Assembly (NCBI GenBank): GCA_965220895.1
Contig: CBDCRF010000006.1
Span: forward strand, 36,561 to 100,560
Origin: WTFY01 sp965220895
GTDB lineage: Bacteria; Pseudomonadota; Gammaproteobacteria; UBA4575
DNA length: 64,000 nucleotides
Reading direction: 5' to 3'
Part shown: positions 7,901 through 15,259 of the stretch, one piece after another
How the letters are laid out: every line of letters starts with the position of its first letter
Numbering within the stretch: the stretch's first letter is position 1
Position numbers and translations under genes: made by a program
The notes under the pieces: model-generated
The model's input: only the letters and a program-made list of their open reading frames with translations
Told to the model about the DNA's origin: nothing
Databases searched by the model: none

Positions 7901-8052
7901 TCGATCACGTTTCAGCACCGATGCATTCGGCGCAGTGCCAGTTGCGAGCAACGATCCAGCATTCGCGTAACGGGCTGCTACGTGGGAAGCGGGGATTCGC
8001 ACGCCTTTCTTGTTGGTGTTCCTGGGACTTGCATGCACGCTTACACGGCTGC

Positions 8053-8146
8053 GGTTCTGGCTGGTGGCCACGCCTGCTGAAGAAGGACTTACTGACGTGT
8101 CGAAGCTTGCCCCAGCCACCGGGAAAAGCCCCGCCCGTGGACAAGC
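8053..8146 (-). ncRNA. Stand-alone TnpB omega-RNA-like locus C
   Basis: About 94 nt nearly identical to the core of locus B (51.4 kb), from GCTTGTCCACGGGCGGG to CCAGAACC, but lacking the 80-nt 5' extension. The promoter is placed directly in front. GGTGGCTGG can pair with the GCCACCAGCC end. The downstream 29 nt differ from A and B at three positions. It resembles the last 35 codons of tnpB but no tnpB is attached. Confidence 0.6.
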
Positions 8147-8152
8147 AAGGGC

Positions 8153-8181
8153 ATAATACGACAAAAAAACAAGAAAATCAA
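8153..8181 (-). promoter_or_regulatory. Promoter of omega-RNA-like locus C
   Basis: TTGATT, 17-bp spacer ending TGTCG, TATTAT on the minus strand. The spacer is the same T-rich sequence used by the phage gene promoters. One ATAACGGAAAT word lies just upstream of the -35 box. Confidence 0.65.
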
Positions 8182-8183
8182 GC

Positions 8184-8546
8184 GTTTCTCGCAATAACGG
8201 AAATCAAATTATGAATAATTCCCTGTGGAAAAAAAATTTAATTCTCGCAATAACGGACATATGCGCACATGCCCCTCTCTCGCAATAACGGACATATGCG
8301 ATACTCGCGCAAGATGCAGAATTTTTCCGCCGCCCCCCTTGCATTATCGTAACACGCGGCATATCATACGTGTCCACCCATGAGGCGTATCCCCCGACGC
8401 GCCCGGCCAAAAAAAACGCCGCCTCGCTGCGCCAACAACGAGACGGCCGGGGGTTCGCAGGAGCAGCCTGCGAAACGATACGTGCCCATGTACGGATTCG
8501 CTCGCTGACTGTTCCATTGTACCACCGGGACAGAAAATTCACATCC
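8184..8546. promoter_or_regulatory. Gene-free control region with three TCGCAATAACGGA(A/C)AT direct repeats
   Basis: Three same-orientation copies lie at 8189-8204, 8245-8260 and 8280-8295; the last two are followed by ATGCG. Further on are hairpins TTCGCAGG/CCTGCGAA (8454-8474) and CCCGGCC/GGCCGGG. It separates the minus-strand locus C from the plus-strand helicase, so it could be an operator cluster or an iteron-type origin element. Confidence 0.6.
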
Positions 8547-9875
8547 ATGGCGAGAGAAAGGCAGGACGCTACCCGCGCCCCAGATAAAATAGCCGCAGGC
8601 AAAACGACAGCCGGGCTGCGACAGATACTCGAATTGAACGCAGTGAAGGTGCGATACAATACCTTCGACAGGGTGCCCGAATGGAAGCGAGGCAAGAGCG
8701 AGTGGGAGGCTGTAGACACCGAAATGCTCAAAGAACTGCGGGCGCGCATCGAATGCTCGTGTGTCAACGCCAAGGACAGACCCATAGATTTTTCGCTGAC
8801 ACGGCTGGCGGAGGATTTTGTCGGCATCGCCCGCATCACCGAGATGCACAACCCGATACGAGACTACTACGAGAGCCTCCCCGATTTCCGAGGCGGCATA
8901 GAGGACACCGAACTGCTGCACCGCTTTTTTGGTACGCCCCTCACGCCCCTCACGCAATGGGCCAGCAGGTATTGCGTTTGCGCACCCTGTTGGCGCGGAT
9001 TGTCGCCCGGATGCGAAATACAAACCATACCGCTCCTATGGGGACCGAAAAACAACGGCAAATCCACCTTCGTCGAACTCCTGTGCCCGGAATACCTGCG
9101 CAAGTACCATAACGGCGGCTTCGCCTTCAACGCGCAGGGCGAATTTATCAAGGTGCTGGGAGAAAAAACAAGGGGGAGTTGGATAATCGAATGGGCGGAG
9201 TTTGCAGGGCTGCATCCCGGAAACGTCAGCGAATACAAGAGCTGGGCGACAATCAAGGTGGACGTGTACAGACCCCCATGGGGCAAGCTGGGCGCGGAGC
9301 GGTTCCCGCGTACGTGGGCCATGATCGCCACAGCCAATCCGCAGAACGTCGGGCTGCTGCCAACGGACACGGATGGTATACGGCGCGTTGTTGCTGTCGA
9401 ATGCCCTGCCCCCAAACCAATACCCGACGCGATGAAATGGTACGAAGACAACAAAGAGCAACTCGACGCGGGAGCGTTCGCCCGATTTAACGAGGGTATC
9501 GACAATCCTGTAAAATTCCCCGCAAGGCTGGCAGAGGCGCAGAAGGAGGCGAACGAGTATCAACGCCAAGTGGACCCATGGGAAGAAGATATGGAAAAGG
9601 GATTGCTCAAAAAGTACACGTACAGCACGAAGGACGCGATACTGGAATCGCGGGTATTGAGTGCCCACGCCACAATCGAAGTCAAGCACGCCAGGAGAGC
9701 CGGGCGTTGCCTGCGGCAGATCGGTTGGGACTACAAAAAATTTCGACCCGAATGGACGGGAGAGGACGATGATGTCAAGCGATGGGTGCACGTCAAAACG
9801 TACGAAGAGGGGGGGGTGGAGCGAGGCAAATTCGTTTCCCAGAACGACCCAACGCCGGAGGAACCCCCGTTTTAG
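8547..9875 (+). CDS. VapE/DUF5906-type SF3 helicase (primase-helicase C-terminal module)
   Basis: 442 residues from the ATG; the frame extends upstream to a GTG at 8370, but that stretch has no protein-like character. Walker A GPKNNGKST lies near residues 165-173, Walker B-like IIEWAEFAG about 45 residues on, then KVDVYRPPWGK and MIATANPQNVGLLPTDTDGI with sensor residues, as in virulence-associated E / D5-like ATPases. It would unwind DNA at the phage origin. The primase catalytic domain is not in this protein; a separate zinc-finger primase fragment follows. Confidence 0.8.
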   Translation: MARERQDATRAPDKIAAGKTTAGLRQILELNAVKVRYNTFDRVPEWKRGKSEWEAVDTEMLKELRARIECSCVNAKDRPIDFSLTRLAEDFVGIARITEMHNPIRDYYESLPDFRGGIEDTELLHRFFGTPLTPLTQWASRYCVCAPCWRGLSPGCEIQTIPLLWGPKNNGKSTFVELLCPEYLRKYHNGGFAFNAQGEFIKVLGEKTRGSWIIEWAEFAGLHPGNVSEYKSWATIKVDVYRPPWGKLGAERFPRTWAMIATANPQNVGLLPTDTDGIRRVVAVECPAPKPIPDAMKWYEDNKEQLDAGAFARFNEGIDNPVKFPARLAEAQKEANEYQRQVDPWEEDMEKGLLKKYTYSTKDAILESRVLSAHATIEVKHARRAGRCLRQIGWDYKKFRPEWTGEDDDVKRWVHVKTYEEGGVERGKFVSQNDPTPEEPPF

Positions 9876-10116
9876 CGGAACCCGTGGAACCTGAACGGAA
9901 CCTGAACGGAACCTGAAGAAAAATGCGAAATTCCTCCAGTGGAACCTGTGGAACTCGAGTATATTACTACTATATGAATATAAAATATAAATATAAAAAT
10001 ATACAAGTATTAGGGAAATTTGGAGTTCCAAGAGGTTCCTGAGGTTCCAACTCGACCGGAACTCCAAAACCCGGAACCTGAAGAAATTTGGAGTTCCAAG
10101 CACAAAAACCGAAAAA
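9876..10116. other. Candidate replication origin: GGAACC iterons around an AT-rich core
   Basis: GGAACC occurs at 9877, 9886, 9897, 9908, 9941 and 10073, and its complement GGTTCC at 10034 and 10043. An 18-bp direct repeat (GAAATTTGGAGTTCCAAG) sits at 10015-10032 and 10083-10100. Between lies about 55 bp of almost pure A/T (9958-10012). The setting between helicase and primase genes fits an origin with a DNA-unwinding element. Confidence 0.55.
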
Positions 10117-10542
10117 ATGAGCAAATACGACATACCCCTCAACATTGCCCAACAATGGCACAAACAGCGGTTCGCGAAGCAATGCCGAAGCGAAGGCAAT
10201 GCCACCAAATCCCCGTGCCCCGGATGCGGAGGAACCGACAGATTCAAAATCTGGCCCAAGCCCAGCGACCCCACCATCGCCGCATTCCACTGCTTCCAAT
10301 GCCATCTCCAAAACGGACTGCTCGAAAGCATCCGAGACGAGATCAGAGGCGGAAAACCCACTCAGCAAAATATCGCCAGAGTACAGAAAGGATGGAAACC
10401 CTACAAGTACCAATGGCCCATCTACGACGACGGAGAACGAATACCCATCAACGAAATGACACTGGCAGAGGTGCAGGAATGGAAAAAAGCCTACTCCCGA
10501 TGCCTGGACGAGGAATGGGAGAGCGAAATAAACGCCCTGTAA
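10117..10542 (+). CDS. Primase zinc-finger protein (gp4/DnaG-type zinc ribbon)
   Basis: 141 residues. The zinc ribbon reads CPGCGGTDRFKIW then, 22 residues on, FHCFQCHLQNG, the CPxCGGxDRF...C..C pattern of phage and plasmid primases. The Toprim catalytic domain is absent, so this may supply template recognition to a split primase with the helicase upstream. The C-terminal half is unknown. Confidence 0.75.
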   Translation: MSKYDIPLNIAQQWHKQRFAKQCRSEGNATKSPCPGCGGTDRFKIWPKPSDPTIAAFHCFQCHLQNGLLESIRDEIRGGKPTQQNIARVQKGWKPYKYQWPIYDDGERIPINEMTLAEVQEWKKAYSRCLDEEWESEINAL

Positions 10543-10930
10543 GCCCCGCCGTGCTCCTTGCTGTGTAATCAGCACCGCCTGTGCCCCTGCAACGCCTCTC
10601 AAGCCCGCACAGGCGCATCCTCGCGGGCGACAGCAGCCGCACCCTGGCTAAAAAAAAATTGCCCGGTCAATCGCAATAACGGAAATAGCCCTCCAGCGAA
10701 AAAAGTGGTGCCGAGAAAAATTCACATCATTTAGCCTTTAGGCGCCCCGATTTCCGTTATTTTTTCTGAAGGGGGGGGTCAAGGGTCTATGGGTTGCAAT
10801 GACTTAAGGCGCGTATCTTCAACAAAGACTTTAACTCTTTAGAATACGGATTATAAATTTTGAATATCCGTTACTGCAATTTTTTTCTTTATGCGCTTCA
10901 ATATCTGAGCGCAGAGACGGAGCGCAGAGA
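10543..10930. other. Gene-free region with terminator-like stem and two ATAACGG words
   Basis: CGCCTGTGC/GCACAGGCG (10576-10615) can form a 9-bp stem after the primase gene. TCGCAATAACGGAAAT lies at 10671-10686 and its complement ATTTCCGTTATT at 10749-10760, with a weaker copy at 10864. No coding sequence is convincing. Confidence 0.5.
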
Positions 10931-10936
10931 GAGCGC

Positions 10937-10992
10937 AGAGACTGGACAAAGCGAGTCTGGCGAGTCTGTCCAGTCTCTGCGCTTTGTCCAGT
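10937..10992. promoter_or_regulatory. Pair of mutually exclusive hairpins
   Basis: AGAGACTGGACA (10937) can pair with TGTCCAGTCTCT (10967-10978); the overlapping ACTGGACAAAGCG (10941) can pair with CGCTTTGTCCAGT (10980-10992). The two stems share bases, so only one forms. A strong terminator lies next to them. Confidence 0.55.
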
Positions 10993-10997
10993 ATAGC

Positions 10998-11034
10998 AAA
11001 AAAAAAGCCGGATCCGTTACCGGATCCGGCTTTT
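10998..11034. terminator. Bidirectional intrinsic terminator
   Basis: A-run, AGCCGGATCCG, loop TTAC, CGGATCCGGCT, T-run: an 11-bp GC-rich stem flanked by A and T tracts on both sides. It ends the minus-strand gene whose stop is at 11059. Confidence 0.85.
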
Positions 11035-11058
11035 CTGCGCAGAGAGCGAGACGGAGCG

Positions 11059-12669
11059 TTAAAACTTTTTTGGCAATATGTGCGCTCCGTTAATACGCTT
11101 GACTTGCGCGAGTGCACTTGAATATCTATAATGCGCAGTAGAGAGCCACTTTCCGTCGTCTCCAATATACCAGACTTTCCACTTTGCGTATCGCGAGCGC
11201 AGAGACTGCGCGAGATTGTCAAGGGTATCTGCGCAGAAACTCGCGAGAATAACAACGCTTGACAGAGAGAGCAAGAAAAGCCCTATAGGGTCCATACTGT
11301 ATAGGCACTTTGGGCGGGTCAATACGTCTGCGCTTGCTTGCTTGCTTTTGACGTCGTCGTCGTCCTCTTCGTCTGTCCACTCGGAGAGACTTTGCACTGC
11401 GATAACTCCGGGATGAAATTCCAGGTAGCCGCAAAAGTAGCCAAGTGGACAATGTTTCGAGAGCGCAGACATAAGGTCGTCGCATAGTTCGCAAGCAAAC
11501 TGCGGATCGTCTGATATTGAATCGCTTGCGCACTTACTATCTGAGCCGAGCGAAATAAGTATGCTCTGCAGTTTCTCGCATACTTCTTTTTTAGAGAGGA
11601 CGCCGTCTTCGTTGTCAAGGATTATTCCAGGGGACAAAGCGCGCTTGACTTGCTCAGAAAGTTTCTCGCCGGCTCGTCTGCAGCTGAGCGCAGTGACGGA
11701 GTATTCATATTTTAGCAAGCTTTCAAGGGATACGCTTGCATACCACATATCCCTTATTTGTCTTACAAAGCCTATAGTTTTTGCTATTTGCGCTCCGTAC
11801 TCTTTTCTCTTGACAGAGTAAATAACGGTACCGCTTGCGTCTCGCATAAGCCGCGTAAAATACAGTGGAATAACTGCGCAGAGCGCGAGCGAGTCAGGAG
11901 CGAGCGCGAGCGCAGAGAGCGCAGAGAGAGCGCAGAGCGCGAGCGCAGAGAGAGCGCGAGCGCAAGCGCAGAGCGGCTTTGCTTTTGCTTTGTCTCGCGA
12001 GTATGTAAACTGCGCAAGTAAGCCGTATTGATCCGTTGCTTCGCAAACTCCGGTGAATTGCTCCTCTGATATATTCTCTAAGCGTTCTAAGTCAAGTCCT
12101 AACTCGTCTGTCAAGTATGCTTTAATTCTTTCAAGTTCCTCAAGGTCAATATCTCCGAAAGATTCTACGGGATCAGCGGTGTAATACAAAGCGCAAGCGT
12201 AGTGAGCGAGTAAGTCAACTTCTATGTGGTCAATTTCGGGACAAACTCGCTCCGTCTCTGCGCTTTTCATCGCGTCTGAGCCATACAATGTTTCGAGGGT
12301 CTGCGCAGTCTCTTTGCGCATAGTACGCAAGCGAAGCCGGAGCCTATAGGCCAAGTATGCGAGCGAGTGCAATTCTTCGCTGAGCACTCTGCGCACTTGC
12401 GCTGAGACAGTCAAGCCTAAGGGCAAAAATGCAATAATTGCAATTGTCCAAACTTGAAACTGCGCTCCAAACTGCGCAAAGATGAAAGTTAGGGCTCCGA
12501 AGCTGAGAAACTGAGTGAGCAAAGCCGGAGCGCAGACAGTTTGCGCGAGCGCGAGACTGCGCTTGCGAAGTGTCTGTATAATAGGTATTGACAGTGCCGA
12601 GACTGCGAAGAGCGCGAAGAGCGCAAACTGCAAAATATCCCGGAGCGAGATAGCAAAGAGAGTGTTCAT
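11059..12669 (-). CDS. Large membrane protein of odd composition, word-saturated gene
   Basis: 536 residues. N-terminal hydrophobic segments at about 4-27 and 45-95, an acidic, helical cytosolic-type stretch (IDLEELERIKAYLTDELGLD), then an Ala/Leu/Ser run (residues about 240-275, repeated SALSALAL), and a further hydrophobic segment near 455. The DNA is packed with GCGCAGAG/CTGCGC words, which generate the ALSAL repeats, and its codon use differs from neighbouring genes. A consensus promoter precedes it and a strong terminator follows. No family recognised. Confidence 0.65.
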   Translation of the reverse strand: MNTLFAISLRDILQFALFALFAVSALSIPIIQTLRKRSLALAQTVCAPALLTQFLSFGALTFIFAQFGAQFQVWTIAIIAFLPLGLTVSAQVRRVLSEELHSLAYLAYRLRLRLRTMRKETAQTLETLYGSDAMKSAETERVCPEIDHIEVDLLAHYACALYYTADPVESFGDIDLEELERIKAYLTDELGLDLERLENISEEQFTGVCEATDQYGLLAQFTYSRDKAKAKPLCACARALSALALCALSALSALALAPDSLALCAVIPLYFTRLMRDASGTVIYSVKRKEYGAQIAKTIGFVRQIRDMWYASVSLESLLKYEYSVTALSCRRAGEKLSEQVKRALSPGIILDNEDGVLSKKEVCEKLQSILISLGSDSKCASDSISDDPQFACELCDDLMSALSKHCPLGYFCGYLEFHPGVIAVQSLSEWTDEEDDDDVKSKQASADVLTRPKCLYSMDPIGLFLLSLSSVVILASFCADTLDNLAQSLRSRYAKWKVWYIGDDGKWLSTAHYRYSSALAQVKRINGAHILPKKF

Positions 12670-12722
12670 TGTATCGAGGGGTCAAGGTGAGCGCGAGCGG
12701 CTTTTCCGTCTCGCTTGTCTCC

Positions 12723-12751
12723 ATTATACTACGCGAAAAAACTTTTGTCAA
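12723..12751 (-). promoter_or_regulatory. Near-consensus promoter (minus) of the word-saturated gene
   Basis: TTGACA, 17 bp, TATAAT, the best sigma70-type match in the window. Confidence 0.85.
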
Positions 12752-12965
12752 GTATTTTTTCAATGTTCACATAAAATTCACAAAAGCGGCTTTTCTGTCT
12801 GCGCAAGCATAATGCACGCGCGCGCGTACGTGTGGGGGCGTGTGGGGGCGTGTGGGCGTGTACAGGCGCCCCCCCAGTGGAAAAAGAACGCGGGCGGGCG
12901 GGCTTTTTCGCCTTGCGCAAGCGGAGGGCTTTTGCCCGGTTTGCCGGGCGTGTCAAGGGGCGCGA
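12752..12965. repeat. GC-hairpin module in a gene gap
   Basis: GGGGGCG (12844) with CGCCCCC (12867), then CCAGTGGAAAAAG and a second G-rich run. It is the first of about 15 related modules found in gene gaps up to 26.7 kb. No gene seen. Confidence 0.5.
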
Positions 12966-13220
12966 TTATTTACGCGCTTTTTTCGTCTTTTTCGGGGCTT
13001 CTGTGGGGCGCACGTAGAACGGCTCTGCACGCAAGTACCAAGGGAGCGGGTCCGCGTCCTCTTTACCCGTTGCGGCGGCGCGTGTTTCGGCGCGAATATC
13101 CTCCAGGGCGGCGCGGGCGGCGGAGCCAAGCCCGGAACGGGAACGCAATACCGTTTCTACGTCGTCCATGTAAGCGGAATCGACGGCGTCCAGGGCGGCG
13201 GCGGCATCTGTTATGTACAT
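12966..13220 (-). CDS. Hypothetical protein, 84 aa
   Basis: Alanine-rich acidic N-terminal half (DAAAALDAVDSAYMDDVETV) and a lysine-rich end (TEAPKKTKKARK). It is expressed from the promoter at 13275-13303 through the conserved GATCGTTCGGG leader. Unknown family. Confidence 0.6.
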   Translation of the reverse strand: MYITDAAAALDAVDSAYMDDVETVLRSRSGLGSAARAALEDIRAETRAAATGKEDADPLPWYLRAEPFYVRPTEAPKKTKKARK

Positions 13221-13274
13221 TTTTTCGGGGTTTTACGTGAATGCGTCCGGGCGTTTCCCGAACGATCTGCAAGC

Positions 13275-13303
13275 AAGGTAAAACGCGAAAAAATAAAAGT
13301 CAA
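13275..13303 (-). promoter_or_regulatory. Promoter (minus) with hairpin leader
   Basis: TTGACT, 17 bp, TACCTT, followed by TTGCAGATCGTTCGGG, AAACG and CCCGGACG, the conserved leader hairpin, and then ACGTAAAACCCC before the start codon. Confidence 0.75.
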
Positions 13304-13349
13304 GCATTTTTTTATTCTTCACAGAATCTTCATAAAAGCGGTTTCGGGA

Positions 13350-13455
13350 TAAATAATGCACGGGCGGGGGCGTGTGGGGGGGCGTGTGGGCGTGTACAGG
13401 CGCGCCCCCCAGCGAAAAACGCACGGGCGGGCGGGCGTGTGCGCCCCCCCCCGAA
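13350..13455. repeat. GC-hairpin module, G-quadruplex-prone
   Basis: Four or more G-runs of 3-7 within 35 bases on the plus strand (from 13363), then CGCGCCCCCCAGCGAAAAACGC. It belongs to the same module family as 12844 and 15095. Confidence 0.5.
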
Positions 13456-13719
13456 TCAAAAAGAATTGCGTTCGACGGCCGTGTATCGCAGAAACAAACG
13501 AAACATAGCCCGTTTCAGAGTCAGGGCGGGTTTGCAAGGGGCGGCGGCGTTTGCGGCATAGCCCGTATAGAGGTTGCCGGTTGCGGTCGTTGAGCGTGTA
13601 ACTTGCCCCCAGTGTTCGCCACCGTGTTTTACTGTCCAGGTTGCCCAGCCGTCCGGATCGGCGGCGAAAAGTTCGGCGGTTAATCCGCCTTTGATGAATA
13701 CGGTTTTCGGGGTTTCCAT
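13456..13719 (-). CDS. Hypothetical protein, 87 aa
   Basis: METPKTVFIKGG start preceded by ACCCCTTGACCCTCGAAAAA. A WATWTVKHGGEHWGQ segment and a C-terminal basic helix suggest a small beta domain. An in-frame ATG 15 bases upstream is less likely. Unknown family. Confidence 0.55.
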   Translation of the reverse strand: METPKTVFIKGGLTAELFAADPDGWATWTVKHGGEHWGQVTRSTTATGNLYTGYAANAAAPCKPALTLKRAMFRLFLRYTAVERNSF

Positions 13720-13730
13720 TTTTTCGAGGG

Positions 13731-13967
13731 TCAAGGGGTTTGCCGGTTGCGGCGCGAAACTTCGGCTGCGATGCGCAAAACTTCAGCAGCGATCCAATCG
13801 CGCTGCCGCTGCGGATAATAACGCCCGGCCGAATAGGCTGCATTTTTCTGAGCGACTTGTGAGCGTTTTTCTTTCTTGTAGCGCAAGACTTTTTCCACCC
13901 CGGCGGCTATACGCTCCGCTACTTCAGGGCAATCGAAAAAGGCTTGTTTGTTTGGGTGCATGGTCAT
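13731..13967 (-). CDS. Hypothetical basic protein, 78 aa
   Basis: Starts MTMHPNKQAFFDCPEVAERI; the rest is a charged helical stretch (VLRYKKEKRSQVAQKNAAYS, then RQRDWIAAEVLRIAAEVSRR). Its stop overlaps the leader of the next gene. Possible nucleic-acid binder; unknown. Confidence 0.6.
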   Translation of the reverse strand: MTMHPNKQAFFDCPEVAERIAAGVEKVLRYKKEKRSQVAQKNAAYSAGRYYPQRQRDWIAAEVLRIAAEVSRRNRQTP

Positions 13968-13995
13968 TGTTCGGGGGGGTATGCGCGGGGCGCGT

Positions 13996-14181
13996 TCAGG
14001 CGGCTAAAAACGAATTGAAAACATCGAGGGCGTTCAACTTGATCGCGTAAAATCCGCCGCGGCCGTATACGTATGCGCGGGGATACGTCTTTAGCACATG
14101 CTCAAGGGTTTTTTCCAGGTCGCGGTTGCGACTTGCCCATTTTTTCGCGGCTTGAAAGTGTATTGTTTGCCTTATTTCCAT
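13996..14181 (-). CDS. Hypothetical protein, 61 aa
   Basis: Small mixed alpha/beta protein (MEIRQTIHFQAAKKWASRNR, then RAYVYGRGGFYAIKLNA). It starts after the repeated AACCCTTGACCCTCGAAAAAA leader. Unknown family. Confidence 0.6.
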   Translation of the reverse strand: MEIRQTIHFQAAKKWASRNRDLEKTLEHVLKTYPRAYVYGRGGFYAIKLNALDVFNSFLAA

Positions 14182-14235
14182 TTTTTTCGAGGGTCAAGGG
14201 TTTCGCGTCCGGGCGAATCCGAACGATCTGAAAGT

Positions 14236-14264
14236 AAGGTACAACAGAAAAACAAGAATGTCAA
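14236..14264 (-). promoter_or_regulatory. Promoter (minus) with hairpin leader
   Basis: TTGACA, 17 bp, TACCTT, then TCAGATCGTTCGG / CGCCCGGACG leader hairpin. Confidence 0.8.
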
Positions 14265-14300
14265 CAGGCTTGCGTAAACTTTTTTTCTTGCTGGACAGGC

Positions 14301-14341
14301 GGGGGGGCGCGTTGCGCGGGGGCGTGTGCAGGCGCCCCCCC
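14301..14341. repeat. GC-hairpin module, 10-bp perfect stem
   Basis: GGGGGGGCGC pairs with GCGCCCCCCC around a 21-nt G-rich loop, followed by CGGTGAAAAAGG. It lies between two minus-strand genes. Confidence 0.6.
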
Positions 14342-14357
14342 GGTGAAAAAGGAACGG

Positions 14358-14957
14358 TTAAGCGGCTTTCCGTACGTTGTCAACGTCGTGGCAACCATCG
14401 TAAGCCCAGGCAATGCGGAGCGTATGCCGTTCGTACGCTTCGCCCGAATCCGCTGCCCGTACGTCCACTTTTATGCAGGGGTTTGCGCCGCTCCGTATCG
14501 GTTGCAGGGCCAAGGGGTGTATGCTTTCTGCGGCTTTTTTCGCCGCGTCCGGGTATGTTTCCGCCTTGACGGTAAACACTTTGCCGGGTCCTTGCGCCGT
14601 GATTATTCGCACTTCGTAGCTGTCAGGGCGGGCGCGGATATTAAAATTTTCGTCGTAGTCATATCCCGCTTCGTCAAGCCAGTTATGAACGGCATCGAAG
14701 TCCTCGTCGTCCGTCGCGATTGCGGGCGTTAGTTCTTCGTTAAACCAGGGGCCGCGCCCATCGAAATAACATATGGCGGGTACGCCGTCAATTGTTATTA
14801 GGTATTGCCAGTTTGCGGCGTTGCTGGAGGCGTTCCTAAAATCGAGTAAAACGACGGTTTTCGCGTTGCGCTCTTTCAGGAGGTCAAGCCACTGGAGGAG
14901 CAACGAAAACGCCGTAACGTGTATATGCGAAATAAGGGAGTGTGTGGAAATGTCCAT
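14358..14957 (-). CDS. Hypothetical protein, 199 aa
   Basis: Hydrophobic N-terminal third (HVTAFSLLLQWLDLLKER), then acidic beta/alpha sequence (TPAIATDDEDFDAVHNWLDE). The C-terminal half has RIITAQGPGKVFTVKAETYP, a small beta-repeat-like pattern also typical of modulator domains. Conserved promoter and leader upstream. No family recognised. Confidence 0.65.
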   Translation of the reverse strand: MDISTHSLISHIHVTAFSLLLQWLDLLKERNAKTVVLLDFRNASSNAANWQYLITIDGVPAICYFDGRGPWFNEELTPAIATDDEDFDAVHNWLDEAGYDYDENFNIRARPDSYEVRIITAQGPGKVFTVKAETYPDAAKKAAESIHPLALQPIRSGANPCIKVDVRAADSGEAYERHTLRIAWAYDGCHDVDNVRKAA

Positions 14958-15259
14958 GTGTCAAGGGGTTTTACGTGAATGCGTCCGGGCGTTTCCCGAA
15001 CGATCTGCAAGCAAGGTACGACGAAAAAACAATAATGTCAAGTAAAATCCGTAAACTTTTATATTTTTTTTCGTTCTGCTGGAGCGCATAATAATGCACG
15101 GGCGGGCGTGTGTAGGGGCGGGCGGGCGCGGGTACAGGCGCGCCCCCCAGCGAAAAACGCACGGGCGGGCGCGTTGCGTGTATGCGCCCCCCCCCGGAGA
15201 AAAAAGAAAACGCCCGCCGCTGAATAATAGCGGCGGGCGTTGCGAACGTGTACCCTTGA
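14958..15259. repeat. Gene gap: promoter plus double GC-hairpin/G4 module
   Basis: Besides the promoter at 15013-15041 it holds GGGCGGG runs from 15098 to 15134 (at least six G-runs), CGCGCCCCCCAGCGAAAAACGC, and a second C-run GCGCCCCCCCCCGGAGAAAA. Near its end AACGCCCGCCGCTG/AGCGGCGGGCGTT (about 15208-15242) forms a strong hairpin just after the next gene's stop, a likely terminator. Confidence 0.55.
15013..15041 (-). promoter_or_regulatory. Promoter (minus) of the 199-aa gene
   Basis: TTGACA, 17 bp, TACCTT followed by the GATCGTTCGGG..CCCGGACG leader hairpin and ACCCCTTGACACATG. Confidence 0.8.

Noticed and set aside
8370..8546. N-terminal extension of the helicase from a GTG at 8370.
   Set aside because: The extra 59 codons look like random translation, cover hairpins, and lack a start context; the ATG at 8547 begins protein-like sequence.
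9036..10361. A 441-codon minus-strand frame across helicase and primase genes.
   Set aside because: It is the reverse shadow of two recognisable genes and the origin-like region; composition is rich in Phe/Arg/Leu as expected for a shadow frame.
10914..12700. Dense GCGCAGAG words looked like a tandem repeat array or CRISPR.
   Set aside because: Spacing is irregular and the words are spread through a single long reading frame with a normal promoter and terminator.
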